Of a stretch of 64,000 nt of DNA, positions 54,054 to 62,446 are shown piece after piece. Position 1 is the stretch's first letter. Each line of letters starts with the position of its first letter. The notes beneath the pieces were generated by a model. The model ran no database searches and had not been told where the DNA came from. It saw only the letters and a program-made list of their open reading frames with translations. This stretch comes from Eubacteriales bacterium (GTDB taxonomy: Bacteria > Bacillota > Clostridia > Lachnospirales > Lachnospiraceae): positions 1-64,000 of the forward strand of contig JAUNDV010000009.1 of the NCBI GenBank assembly GCA_030525875.1, given 5' to 3'. The position numbers and the translations under genes are program-made.

Positions 54054-55757
54054 ATGGATTATACAAAGTTCCAAAAAATATCCAAGATGACACTTGGCGA
54101 AGAAAAGGCTGATCTTGTAATAAAGAACGGTAAGGTTCTGGATGTATTTACAAATGAAATACATAAGGCAGATATAGCAGTATGCGATGGTATAATAGCA
54201 GGAATAGGAACCTATTACGAAGGAAAGACAGAAATAGATGTAAATGGTCATTATGTTCTTCCGGGATTTATAGATGCACATTTACATTTGGAATCCACTA
54301 TGGTTACACCTAATGAGCTGGTCAGTATGGCAGCTTCTGCTGGAACTACGACATTTATAGTCGATCCACACGAGGCTGCAAATGTTTCAGGGGCATCAGG
54401 AATAGACTATATTCTTGATCAGACTGAGGCATCGCCTGCAAATGTATATGTTATGATGCCTTCGTGTGTGCCTGCAACCTCTTTTGATGATAATGGATGT
54501 GATTTTACAGCAGCTAAGATGAAGCCATATCTTAAAAATGAGAGGATACTAGGACTAGGCGAGGTCATGAATGATCCCGGTGTTGTATATGGAGATAAAA
54601 AGCTTCATGAGAAGCTTGAACTTTTTGCAGGAAGACCTATAGACGGACATGCACCTTTCCTGCCAGGTTCAGAGCTTTCTGCATATGCTCTTGCAGGAAT
54701 TACTACGGATCATGAATGTACAACATATGAATATGCAATGGAAGAGGTAAGAAGGGGAATTCATGTACACATAAGAGAAGGAAGTGCAGCACATAATCTT
54801 GAAGCCATAGTAAAGGGAATTGTAAAAAATAATACGCCTACAAGTGAATTTTCATTCTGTACAGATGATAAACATATAGAGGATATACTTAGAGATGGTC
54901 ATATAAGTTACAATATAAAGAAATCTATAAAGCTTGGACTTAATCCTATAGATGCAATAAAAATGGCAACGATAAATACCGCAAGGTGCTATGGACTTAA
55001 GCATCTGGGGGCTCTGTCTCCAGGATATCAGGCTGATATGGTTATAGTAGACAGACTTGACAAATTTAAGGTACTTAGCGTTTATCACAAAGGAAAACTG
55101 ATAGATTCTTCCAGTAAACCACAGATAAAGCCATGTCCTGATGAACTTAAGGAAACTGTACATCTTGCTCCTGTCAGTGAAGAAGCCTTTGTTCTACCAA
55201 TAAAAAATAAGCAGGCGCATATTATAGAGCTGGATTCATCACAGATTACAACCAGACATGTCATAAAGGCAATAGGCAATACTGATAATTATCAGCCTGT
55301 AAATGGTCTTAACAAGGTTGCTGCTGTAGAAAGGCATAAAGGAACTGGCAAGATAGGAGTAGGAATTTGCTCACATTATGGTATAAAAAATGGTGCAGTT
55401 GCTTCTTCAGTATCACATGATTCACACAATATAATAGTTGTTGGTGATAATGACAGGGATATGGCTATCGCAGTAAATGAGATTATCAAAGCTCAGGGCG
55501 GATATACTGTTGTAAGCAAAGGTAAGGTTTTTGACACTTTGCCACTTCCTGTCATGGGACTTATGAGCGATGCGGGATATGAAGAGGTAAATAAGAAGCT
55601 CAAGAGAATGATAAAAAAGGCACATAATATGGGCGTTTTGGATGATGTAGAGCCATTTATAACCCTGTCATTTATGGCACTTCCAGTTATTCCAGAGATA
55701 AGGATAATTCCAAGAGGACTTATGAATACATCAAAATTTGAACTGATAAAACAATAA
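54054..55757 (+). CDS. ade: Adenine deaminase
   Basis: It deaminates adenine to hypoxanthine, feeding purine oxidation or salvage. The 567-residue protein has the Ade-type amidohydrolase domain with PGFIDAHLHLESTMVTP, DPHEAANVSG, GEVMNDPGVV and DGHAPFLPG. The second half closes with ICSHYGIKNGAVASSVSHDSHNI and PLPVMGLMSDAGYE. AAGGAGG precedes the ATG. Length is normal. Confidence 0.95.
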   Translation: MDYTKFQKISKMTLGEEKADLVIKNGKVLDVFTNEIHKADIAVCDGIIAGIGTYYEGKTEIDVNGHYVLPGFIDAHLHLESTMVTPNELVSMAASAGTTTFIVDPHEAANVSGASGIDYILDQTEASPANVYVMMPSCVPATSFDDNGCDFTAAKMKPYLKNERILGLGEVMNDPGVVYGDKKLHEKLELFAGRPIDGHAPFLPGSELSAYALAGITTDHECTTYEYAMEEVRRGIHVHIREGSAAHNLEAIVKGIVKNNTPTSEFSFCTDDKHIEDILRDGHISYNIKKSIKLGLNPIDAIKMATINTARCYGLKHLGALSPGYQADMVIVDRLDKFKVLSVYHKGKLIDSSSKPQIKPCPDELKETVHLAPVSEEAFVLPIKNKQAHIIELDSSQITTRHVIKAIGNTDNYQPVNGLNKVAAVERHKGTGKIGVGICSHYGIKNGAVASSVSHDSHNIIVVGDNDRDMAIAVNEIIKAQGGYTVVSKGKVFDTLPLPVMGLMSDAGYEEVNKKLKRMIKKAHNMGVLDDVEPFITLSFMALPVIPEIRIIPRGLMNTSKFELIKQ

Positions 55758-55774
55758 AGTTATAAATATATTAT

Positions 55775-55805
55775 AGCCGGCATAAAAGTGCCGGCTTTAT
55801 AATGA
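55775..55805 (+). terminator. Terminator after ade
   Basis: AGCCGGCA-TAAAAG-TGCCGGCT followed by TTATAATG. It has a compact GC-rich stem and a weak T tract. Confidence 0.65.
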
Positions 55806-55857
55806 ATGATGATAGTATGGATGAAGTTATTTATTGCAATTTTAGAGAAAGGAAAAT

Positions 55858-55880
55858 TAATCATCTAAATAAGATGATTA
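55858..55880 (+). promoter_or_regulatory. Inverted repeat upstream of yqeB
   Basis: TAATCATCT-AAATA-AGATGATTA is a perfect 9-bp inverted repeat 15 bases before the yqeB ATG, between a GAAAGGA and the start. It is a candidate operator or an RNA hairpin limiting translation. Confidence 0.45.
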
Positions 55881-55895
55881 GATAAGATTTTGAAA

Positions 55896-56711
55896 ATGAG
55901 TAGTTTAAAGGACAAACTTATAATAGTAAGGGGAGGAGGAGATCTTGCTTCAGGCGTAATATATGTACTGAAAAAAGCGGGATTTTCAGTGTTATGTCTG
56001 GAAATAGAAAGACCATCGGCAATAAGGAGAACTGTTGCATATTCAGAAGCTGTGTATGATGGAAAAGTTATGCTAGAGGGATATAAGGCTGTATTATGTG
56101 ATGGTTTCAACTCAGCTATGCATGAAATGCATAATGGAAATATAGCCGTGCTTGTAGATCCGGAAGCCAAGGTTCTAAATGCTGTTACTCCATTTGCTCT
56201 TGTAGATGCTGTACTTGCAAAAAGAAATATGGGCACAACAAAGGATATGGCTCCATTAACCATAGCTTTAGGTCCTGGATTTGAAGCGGGCAAGGATGCA
56301 GATTATGTCATTGAAACCATGAGAGGACATAATCTTGGACGCATTATTGAAAATGGAACAGCACTTCCAAATACAGGTGTGCCTGGGCTTATAGCAGGGC
56401 ATTCGTCAGACAGAGTAATCCATGCTGAAAGGGAAGGAATTCTTTATAACAAGGCAAAAATAGGTGATATTGTTGAGGAAGGACAGGTTATTGCAGAAAT
56501 AAAAACTGAAAATGGAGAAATATGTGAAGTTAAAGCTAGTTTCAAAGGACTGCTGAGAGGACTCATAAGGGATGGCTTTTATGTTACAGAAGGTTTTAAA
56601 ATTGCAGATATAGATGCCAGAGAAAATGAACATGACAATTGTTATACTATATCAGATAAAGCAAGAGCTCTCGGAGGAGCTGTTTTGACAGCTTTATGCG
56701 TTAATCTTTGA
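55896..56711 (+). CDS. yqeB: Selenium-dependent molybdenum hydroxylase maturation protein YqeB
   Basis: A ~271-residue protein of the YqeB/EF2563 family, associated with selenium-dependent molybdenum hydroxylases. It has an N-terminal Rossmann-like segment (LIIVRGGGDLASGVIYVLKKAGFSV), IERPSAIRRTVAYSEAVYDG, and a biotinyl-like beta-barrel near 190-235 (GDIVEEGQVIAEIK). By family it helps install the labile selenium-containing cofactor into enzymes such as the xanthine dehydrogenase type encoded downstream. A TTG at 55890 is also in frame. No good Shine-Dalgarno is seen. Confidence 0.85.
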   Translation: MSSLKDKLIIVRGGGDLASGVIYVLKKAGFSVLCLEIERPSAIRRTVAYSEAVYDGKVMLEGYKAVLCDGFNSAMHEMHNGNIAVLVDPEAKVLNAVTPFALVDAVLAKRNMGTTKDMAPLTIALGPGFEAGKDADYVIETMRGHNLGRIIENGTALPNTGVPGLIAGHSSDRVIHAEREGILYNKAKIGDIVEEGQVIAEIKTENGEICEVKASFKGLLRGLIRDGFYVTEGFKIADIDARENEHDNCYTISDKARALGGAVLTALCVNL

Positions 56712-56792
56712 AAAAAATAACCAATTTTATTGGTTGAATGGTATAAAAAATTATGCATTTTTTTGTTTATTTTTAAGATAGCAAAAAAAAAT

Positions 56793-56821
56793 TTTACATG
56801 ATAAGATATTTTCAGAATAAT
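56793..56821 (+). promoter_or_regulatory. Putative promoter for the riboswitch-guaD transcript
   Basis: TTTACA-N17-AATAAT predicts a start near 56828, directly at the 5' edge of the aptamer. The -10 is weak. Confidence 0.45.
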
Positions 56822-56828
56822 TGAATAG

Positions 56829-56933
56829 CATATGTATATCCTGGAAATTTGGTCCAGAGTCTCTACCAACTACCATAATAGTTGACTACATTTAAATCTC
56901 TATTTTAAATGTAGTCGGCTTTTTATTTTTTTC
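56829..56933 (+). ncRNA. Purine (guanine-type) riboswitch with terminator overlapping P1
   Basis: Aptamer: P1 is ATGTA (56832-56836) with TACAT (56887-56891). P2 is CTGGA/TCCAG with loop AATTTGG. The junction GTCTCTACC matches GUUUCUACC. P3 is CAACTA/TAGTTG with loop CCATAA. Loop GG and CC for the kissing contact are kept. The specificity base (74 in xpt numbering) is C56886, as in guanine binders. J1/2 and J2/3 are each one base short of the consensus. Terminator: GACTACATTTAAA (56884-56896) pairs with 56904-56916, followed by T-rich sequence. Its 5' arm contains the P1 3' strand, so ligand binding should block termination (ON). Confidence 0.85.
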
Positions 56934-56995
56934 GATTACTTTTTATAGCAGATTTAAAAGCTATTAATATGTATCGAAAAAAGGAGGAGACAAAT

Positions 56996-58285
56996 ATGGC
57001 AAAGAGCTTTATTTTGAAGGGAGATCTGGTTTTTAATAAGGTTAAAGATAAGCTGGAAACTATAAAGGACGGCTTTCTTGTATGTAAAGACGGAGAGGTT
57101 GAAGGAGTATATAAATCTTTTGATGAAATCGGAGATGAATTTAAACAATTTGAGTTGCATGATTATTCTGGACATTTAATAGTGCCAGGGCTGACAGATC
57201 TTCATGCACATGCTCCACAGTATATGTTCAGAGGCTTATGGATGGATATGGAGCTTCTGGACTGGCTTAATACACATACCTTCCCAAATGAAGCAAAGTA
57301 TGCAGATATGGATTTTGCAAAAAAAGCATACAGGATATATACAAATGATATCAAGAAGGGTGCAACAACAAGGCTTGTGGCATTTGGAACTATTCATACA
57401 GATGCAACACTCATGCTCATGGATCTCATGGAAGAAAGCGGAGTTGTAAGCTGTATAGGTAAGGTAAATATGGATAGAAATTCTCCTGACTACCTTGTAG
57501 AAACCACAGAGGAATCTATGCGTGAAACCAGAAGATGGCTGGAAGAGGTATGTAAGAAGGATTACAAAAACACCATGCCGATTCTGACACCAAGATTTAT
57601 TCCTTCATGTACAGATGAGCTTATGAAGGATCTGGGAAAGCTTTCCAAGGAAAACAACCTTCCACTCCAGTCACATCTTTCAGAAAACCTTTCAGAAATT
57701 GAATGGGTAAAGGAACTTTGCCCATGGTCTGAAGGCTATGGAGATGCATATGACAAAATGGGCTGCTTTGGAGGAGAAGGACGTAAAACAGTTATGGCCC
57801 ACTGCGTGTGGTCATCTGAAGAAGAAAGCGGACTCATGAAGAAAAATGGTGTATTTGTAGCACATAGTCCATCTTCAAACAGCAACTTGTCATCAGGAAT
57901 AGCCCCTGTAAGAAGATATCTCAATGAGGGTGTCAATGTTGGACTTGCCACCGATGTGGCAGGCGGATCACATGGTTCTATATTCAGGGCTGTAAGTGAT
58001 GCAATACAGGTTTCAAAGCTATATTTCAGATATATAGATGAGAGCATGAAGCCACTTACCTTGGCAGAGGCCTTTTATCTTGCAACAAAGGGCGGAGGAG
58101 CATTTTTCGGAAAATGCGGAAGCTTTGAGAATGGATATGAAGCAGATATTCTTGTTCTGGATGAGAAATCTATTCCTACACCTCTTGATGATCTCAAGCT
58201 TGATGAGAGACTGGAGAGATTTGTTTATCTGGCTGATGAGAGGGATATCATTCACAAGTATGTCAGAGGAAATCAGTTATTCTAA
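56996..58285 (+). CDS. guaD: Guanine deaminase (amidohydrolase)
   Basis: It converts guanine to xanthine. The ~429-residue amidohydrolase has the zinc ligands in PGLTDLHAHAPQYMFRGLWMD, HLSENLSEIEWV, MAHCVWSSEEES and LATDVAGGSHGS. The HAHAPQ form is characteristic of guanine deaminases. GGAGGAG just upstream sets ATG 56996, and 56969 is rejected. A purine riboswitch with an ON-type layout precedes it, and xanthine dehydrogenase-type genes follow, so product and next enzyme match. Confidence 0.92.
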   Translation: MAKSFILKGDLVFNKVKDKLETIKDGFLVCKDGEVEGVYKSFDEIGDEFKQFELHDYSGHLIVPGLTDLHAHAPQYMFRGLWMDMELLDWLNTHTFPNEAKYADMDFAKKAYRIYTNDIKKGATTRLVAFGTIHTDATLMLMDLMEESGVVSCIGKVNMDRNSPDYLVETTEESMRETRRWLEEVCKKDYKNTMPILTPRFIPSCTDELMKDLGKLSKENNLPLQSHLSENLSEIEWVKELCPWSEGYGDAYDKMGCFGGEGRKTVMAHCVWSSEEESGLMKKNGVFVAHSPSSNSNLSSGIAPVRRYLNEGVNVGLATDVAGGSHGSIFRAVSDAIQVSKLYFRYIDESMKPLTLAEAFYLATKGGGAFFGKCGSFENGYEADILVLDEKSIPTPLDDLKLDERLERFVYLADERDIIHKYVRGNQLF

Positions 58286-58364
58286 AGATTCATTTTTATA
58301 TCATTTTCAGACGTTATTCTTTAATGAAAATAATGTTTGGATTTACAAAAAGAGTTATAATATA

Positions 58365-58387
58365 AATTAACATAGTAAATGTTAATT
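58365..58387 (+). promoter_or_regulatory. Inverted repeat upstream of the molybdenum hydroxylase operon
   Basis: AATTAACAT-AGTAA-ATGTTAATT is a perfect 9-bp inverted repeat. It lies a few bases after TATAAT (58356-58361) and 33 bases before the operon's first gene. It is a candidate operator at the transcription start. Confidence 0.5.
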
Positions 58388-58419
58388 ATTAAAATTGGTA
58401 ATACGAAAGGGGCTATGTA

Positions 58420-60843
58420 ATGGATATAGTAGGACAGAAAGTCACTCGTGTAGATGCCTATGGTAAAGTTACAGGAGAAGCTAAATATACTGCTGATACA
58501 GAACCTAGAGATATTCTCCATGCAGCTGTTGTGCATTCAACAATTGCAAATGGACTAGTAAAGAGCTTTGATCTTAGCGAAGCACTTAAGGTGCCTGGAG
58601 TAGTTAAGATAGTAACCTGCTTTGATGTTCCGGATATAGGATTTCCTACAGCAGGACATCCTTGGTCTGTTGAGGAAAAACATCAGGATATATGTGACAG
58701 AAAGCTGCTCAATAAGAGAGTAAGACTTTATGGCGATGATATTGCGGCAGTTGTCGCAACAGATGAGGTTGCTGCAAAGAAGGCAGCAAGACTTGTAAAA
58801 GCAGAATATGAGGAATATAAGCCTATAACAACAGTTGAAGAGGCTCTTGCTGAGGATGCTACAGTTCTTCATCCTGAGGTAAGAAAGGACAATGTTATTG
58901 TTAAATCCCATATGACTATGGGAGAGGCTGATTTCAAATTTGATGAAGCTGTTAAGAAGGCAGAAGAAGAGTATGGCAAGGACAATCTTGTTCTTCTTGA
59001 GAAAGAATATGATACTCCAAGAATATCTCATTGTCATATAGAGCTTCCTGTATCATGGGCATATGTAGAGCCTAACGGAAAGGTAACAATTACAAGCTCA
59101 ACACAGATTCCTCACATAGTTAGAAATTCTGTTGCAATGGCACTTGGACTGCCTATAGGAAAGGTAAGAGTTATTAAGCCATATATCGGAGGCGGATTTG
59201 GAAATAAACAGGATGTGCTTTATGAGCCGCTCAATGCATATCTGTCAATGGTATGTGGAGGAAGACCAGTACGTCTTGAGATATCAAGAGAGGAAACTAT
59301 TATTGGTACACGTACAAGACATGCTATCAAGGGTAAGGTAAAGGCTCTTTGTACAAAGGATGGAAAGCTTCTCGCCCGTAAATTGGAGGCATATGCAAAC
59401 AATGGAGCTTATGCTTCACATGGACATGCAATATGTGCAAACTGTGGTACAGTATTTAAGGATCTGTATCATGATGATATGGGTACAGAGGTAGACTGCT
59501 GGACAGTTTATACATCATCACCTACAGCAGGAGCTATGAGAGCCTATGGTATTCCTCAGTCTGTATGGATTACAGAATGTATGACAGAGGATTTGGCACA
59601 TGCTATAGGTATGGATCCATATGAATTCCGTATGAAAAACTGTATGGAGGAGGGATTTAAAGATCCTGGAAATGGAATCACCTTCCACTCATATGGTCTT
59701 AAGAAGTGCATGGAGATAGGTGCAGAGCGTATTGGATATAAGGAGAAGCTTGAGGCATACAAAAATCAGACTGGTAAGGTAAGACGTGGAATTGGTATGG
59801 CTATCTTCTGCTATAAGACAGGTGTATATCCTATTTCACTTGAAACTGCTTCATGCCGTATGGTACTTAATCAGGATGGATCAGCACAGCTCGTTATGGG
59901 AGCAACAGAAATCGGACAGGGTGCAGATACTGTATTTTCACAGATGGCTGCTGAAACCACAGGAATCAGCTTTGATAAGATTTATATTGTTTCAACCCAG
60001 GATACAGATGTTACACCATTCGATACAGGTGCATATGCATCACGTCAGACTTATGTTTCAGGTATGGCAGTTAAAAAATGTGCAGGAATATTAAGAGAGA
60101 GAATCTTAGATTATGCTGCATATATGATAAATAACGAAGTTACAGATATTTCCAAGACTATATATGCTGATGTAGTTAAAGCTGCAAAGGAAAGACTCTT
60201 AAAGGCAATGCCTGTAGATGAAGTTCAGGGATCTATGCTCGATATCGTAAACAGCAGAGTTGTTGCACACAAGGGAGAGGAAATAATAGATCTCTTTGAT
60301 GTAGGAGTTGTTGCTGATACAGCATTCTATTCACTTGACCGTTCAGAGCATATTACAGCAGAATGTACAAATCACTGCAAGGACAATACCTTTGCATCAG
60401 GCTGCTGCTTTGTTGATGTAGAAGTAGATATGGCTGTTGGAAAGGTAGATATCAAGAATATCGTTCAGGTTCATGATTCAGGAATACTTATAAATCCTAA
60501 GCTTGCTGAGGCTCAGGTGCATGGTGGAATGAGCATGAGTCTTGGCTATGGACTTTCAGAGGAACTGCTTGTAGATCCTAAGACAGGAAGAGTGCTTAAT
60601 GATAATCTTCTTGACTATAAGATTCCTACAGCTATGGACACACCTAAGCTCAATGTTGAATTTGTCCAGCTCGAAGATCCTACAGGCCCTTATGGTAATA
60701 AGGCACTTGGTGAGCCACCTGCAATACCTGTAGCACCTGCAATAAGAAGTGCTATTCTGAATGCAACAGGAGTTTCTATGGATGTAACACCTATGACTCC
60801 TCAGAGACTTATCGAAGCATTCAAAAAAGAAGGATTGATTTAA
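58420..60843 (+). CDS. Xanthine dehydrogenase-type enzyme, molybdenum-binding subunit
   Basis: The 807-residue large subunit of a molybdenum hydroxylase. It begins KVTRVDAYGKVTGEAKYTADTEP. Molybdopterin segments are GGGFGNKQDVLYEP, GAMRAYGIPQSVWITE and MGATEIGQGADTVFSQ, and the catalytic glutamate is in KALGEPPAIPVAPAI near the C-terminus. It oxidises a purine such as hypoxanthine or xanthine, or a related heterocycle. With YqeB upstream, a selenium-dependent form is likely. GAAAGGGG precedes the start. The FAD and iron-sulfur subunits follow in the same operon. Confidence 0.92.
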   Translation: MDIVGQKVTRVDAYGKVTGEAKYTADTEPRDILHAAVVHSTIANGLVKSFDLSEALKVPGVVKIVTCFDVPDIGFPTAGHPWSVEEKHQDICDRKLLNKRVRLYGDDIAAVVATDEVAAKKAARLVKAEYEEYKPITTVEEALAEDATVLHPEVRKDNVIVKSHMTMGEADFKFDEAVKKAEEEYGKDNLVLLEKEYDTPRISHCHIELPVSWAYVEPNGKVTITSSTQIPHIVRNSVAMALGLPIGKVRVIKPYIGGGFGNKQDVLYEPLNAYLSMVCGGRPVRLEISREETIIGTRTRHAIKGKVKALCTKDGKLLARKLEAYANNGAYASHGHAICANCGTVFKDLYHDDMGTEVDCWTVYTSSPTAGAMRAYGIPQSVWITECMTEDLAHAIGMDPYEFRMKNCMEEGFKDPGNGITFHSYGLKKCMEIGAERIGYKEKLEAYKNQTGKVRRGIGMAIFCYKTGVYPISLETASCRMVLNQDGSAQLVMGATEIGQGADTVFSQMAAETTGISFDKIYIVSTQDTDVTPFDTGAYASRQTYVSGMAVKKCAGILRERILDYAAYMINNEVTDISKTIYADVVKAAKERLLKAMPVDEVQGSMLDIVNSRVVAHKGEEIIDLFDVGVVADTAFYSLDRSEHITAECTNHCKDNTFASGCCFVDVEVDMAVGKVDIKNIVQVHDSGILINPKLAEAQVHGGMSMSLGYGLSEELLVDPKTGRVLNDNLLDYKIPTAMDTPKLNVEFVQLEDPTGPYGNKALGEPPAIPVAPAIRSAILNATGVSMDVTPMTPQRLIEAFKKEGLI

Positions 60844-60855
60844 GGAGGGTAAGAA

Positions 60856-61746
60856 ATGTTTGATATCAAGTCATTTTATGAGGCAAAAGACGTAAAAGAT
60901 GCGGTAAGAGCCCTTGTAAACGATCCTGATGCAGAAATAATCAGTGGCGGAACAGATGTACTGATCAGAGTCAGAGAGGGTAAGGATGCAGGAAAAAGTC
61001 TTGTATCCATTCACAATATTGCAGAACTTAAGGGAGTGAAGCTGCTTCCTGATGGAGATATATTTATTGGTGCAGGAACTGCATTTTCACATATTACAAA
61101 TGATGCTTTGATAAAAGAAAAAATCAATATGCTGGGGGAGGCTGTAGATACAGTAGGAGGACCTCAGATAAGAAATACAGGTACTATTGGAGGTAATATC
61201 TGTAATGGTGCTACATCTGCTGACTCAGCTTCAACTATGTGGGCACTTAATGCAGAGCTTGTTTTAGAAGGACCTGACGGAGAGAGAATTGTGCCTATCA
61301 ATGAATTCTATACAGGACCAGGTAAGACTGTCAGAGACAGATGTGAGGTTTGTAAGGGATTTATAATTAGAAAAGAGAATTTTGAAGGCTGGTATGGAAG
61401 ATATATTAAGTACGGAAAGAGAAATGCCATGGAAATAGCAACTCTTGGCTGTGCTGTAAGAGTAAAGCTTTCAGAAGATAAGAAGAATATTGAAGAAGCA
61501 AGACTGGCTTATGGGGTAGCAGGACCTACACCGCTTAGATGTCACAAGGCAGAGGCGGCAGTAAAGGGCAGAGCAGTAAATGATCCTGAGTTATATGACG
61601 TTTTTGCTAGAGAAGCTCTGACAGAGGTAAACCCAAGAAGCTCATGGAGAGCATCAAAGGAATTCAGACTTCAGCTTATTGAGGAGCTTTGTAAGAGAGG
61701 ACTTAAGGATGCAATTGAACTTGCAGGAGGTGAGGTAGATGCTTAA
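60856..61746 (+). CDS. Xanthine dehydrogenase-type enzyme, FAD-binding subunit
   Basis: A 296-residue flavoprotein subunit carrying electrons from the iron-sulfur clusters to NAD+ or another acceptor. FAD motifs are IISGGTDVLIRV and GGPQIRNTGTIGGNICNGATSADSA. The CO-dehydrogenase-type C-terminal domain ends near IELAGGEV. AAGGAGG lies between it and the large-subunit gene, 12 bases apart. It overlaps the next gene by eight bases. Confidence 0.93.
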   Translation: MFDIKSFYEAKDVKDAVRALVNDPDAEIISGGTDVLIRVREGKDAGKSLVSIHNIAELKGVKLLPDGDIFIGAGTAFSHITNDALIKEKINMLGEAVDTVGGPQIRNTGTIGGNICNGATSADSASTMWALNAELVLEGPDGERIVPINEFYTGPGKTVRDRCEVCKGFIIRKENFEGWYGRYIKYGKRNAMEIATLGCAVRVKLSEDKKNIEEARLAYGVAGPTPLRCHKAEAAVKGRAVNDPELYDVFAREALTEVNPRSSWRASKEFRLQLIEELCKRGLKDAIELAGGEVDA

Positions 61747-62230
61747 GATTGTACATATGACTGTTAATGGCAGAGAGGTTGAGCTTGCTGTAGATGAGAG
61801 AGAATCTCTTCTGGATACACTTAGGAATCGCCTTGGTCTTACATCAGTAAAAAAAGGCTGTGAGGTTGGAGAATGCGGAGCATGTACAGTCCTTGTAAAT
61901 GGCGAGGCAATTGACAGCTGTATTTATCTTACACTTTGGGCTGAAGGCAAATCAGTTATGACTGTTGAGGGCTTAAAGGGTCCAAATGGTGAGTTATCTC
62001 CTATCCAGAAAGCATTTATTGAAGAGGCGGCAGTACAGTGTGGATTCTGTACACCGGGACTTATAATGAGTGCTGTTGAAATTGTAGGTACAGGCAAGAA
62101 ATATAATAGAGAAGAGCTCAAGAAGCTTATCTCAGGACATCTGTGCAGATGTACAGGATATGAAAATATACTTAATGCCATGGAAAGAATCGTCGAGGAA
62201 ACATATAAGGTTTGTGGAGATGACAAGTAA
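61739..62230 (+). CDS. Xanthine dehydrogenase-type enzyme, [2Fe-2S] subunit
   Basis: A 163-residue subunit with two [2Fe-2S] clusters. The N-terminal plant-ferredoxin-type cluster is CEVGECGACTVLVNGEAIDSC. The C-terminal helical cluster is QCGFCTPGLIMS plus LCRCTGYENI. It completes the three-gene molybdenum hydroxylase operon. GGAGGTGAGG precedes the overlapping ATG. A long imperfect terminator follows. Confidence 0.95.
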   Translation: MLKIVHMTVNGREVELAVDERESLLDTLRNRLGLTSVKKGCEVGECGACTVLVNGEAIDSCIYLTLWAEGKSVMTVEGLKGPNGELSPIQKAFIEEAAVQCGFCTPGLIMSAVEIVGTGKKYNREELKKLISGHLCRCTGYENILNAMERIVEETYKVCGDDK

Positions 62231-62249
62231 GCATATAAAGTTTTAAAAT

Positions 62250-62303
62250 AAAAAATTCTTCTGTGATATAAGGCGGAAAGCTGAAATCATGGAAGGATTT
62301 TTT
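62250..62303 (+). terminator. Terminator after the molybdenum hydroxylase operon
   Basis: The stem of about 17 pairs joins AAAAATTCTTCTGTGAT with ATCATGGAAGGATTTTT (three G-U pairs) and ends in a T run. Confidence 0.75.
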
Positions 62304-62364
62304 ATTTTCCTGAATAATTCAAACTGGCAGATTTTATGAACAAATTTTATAAAAATATCTACAA

Positions 62365-62393
62365 TGGACAGAGTAGGATTTCTTGTATATAAT
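62365..62393 (+). promoter_or_regulatory. Promoter for the ABC-F gene
   Basis: TGGACA-N17-TATAAT, about 54 bases before the ATG. Confidence 0.65.
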
Positions 62394-62446
62394 ATTGCTG
62401 ATAAAATAAGAATAATAATAAATATTACGTGAAAGAGAGCTATTTA

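Noticed and set aside
55865..56293. 142-residue antisense ORF over yqeB
   Set aside because: The plus strand encodes a recognised family over the whole interval. The antisense frame has no ribosome binding site.
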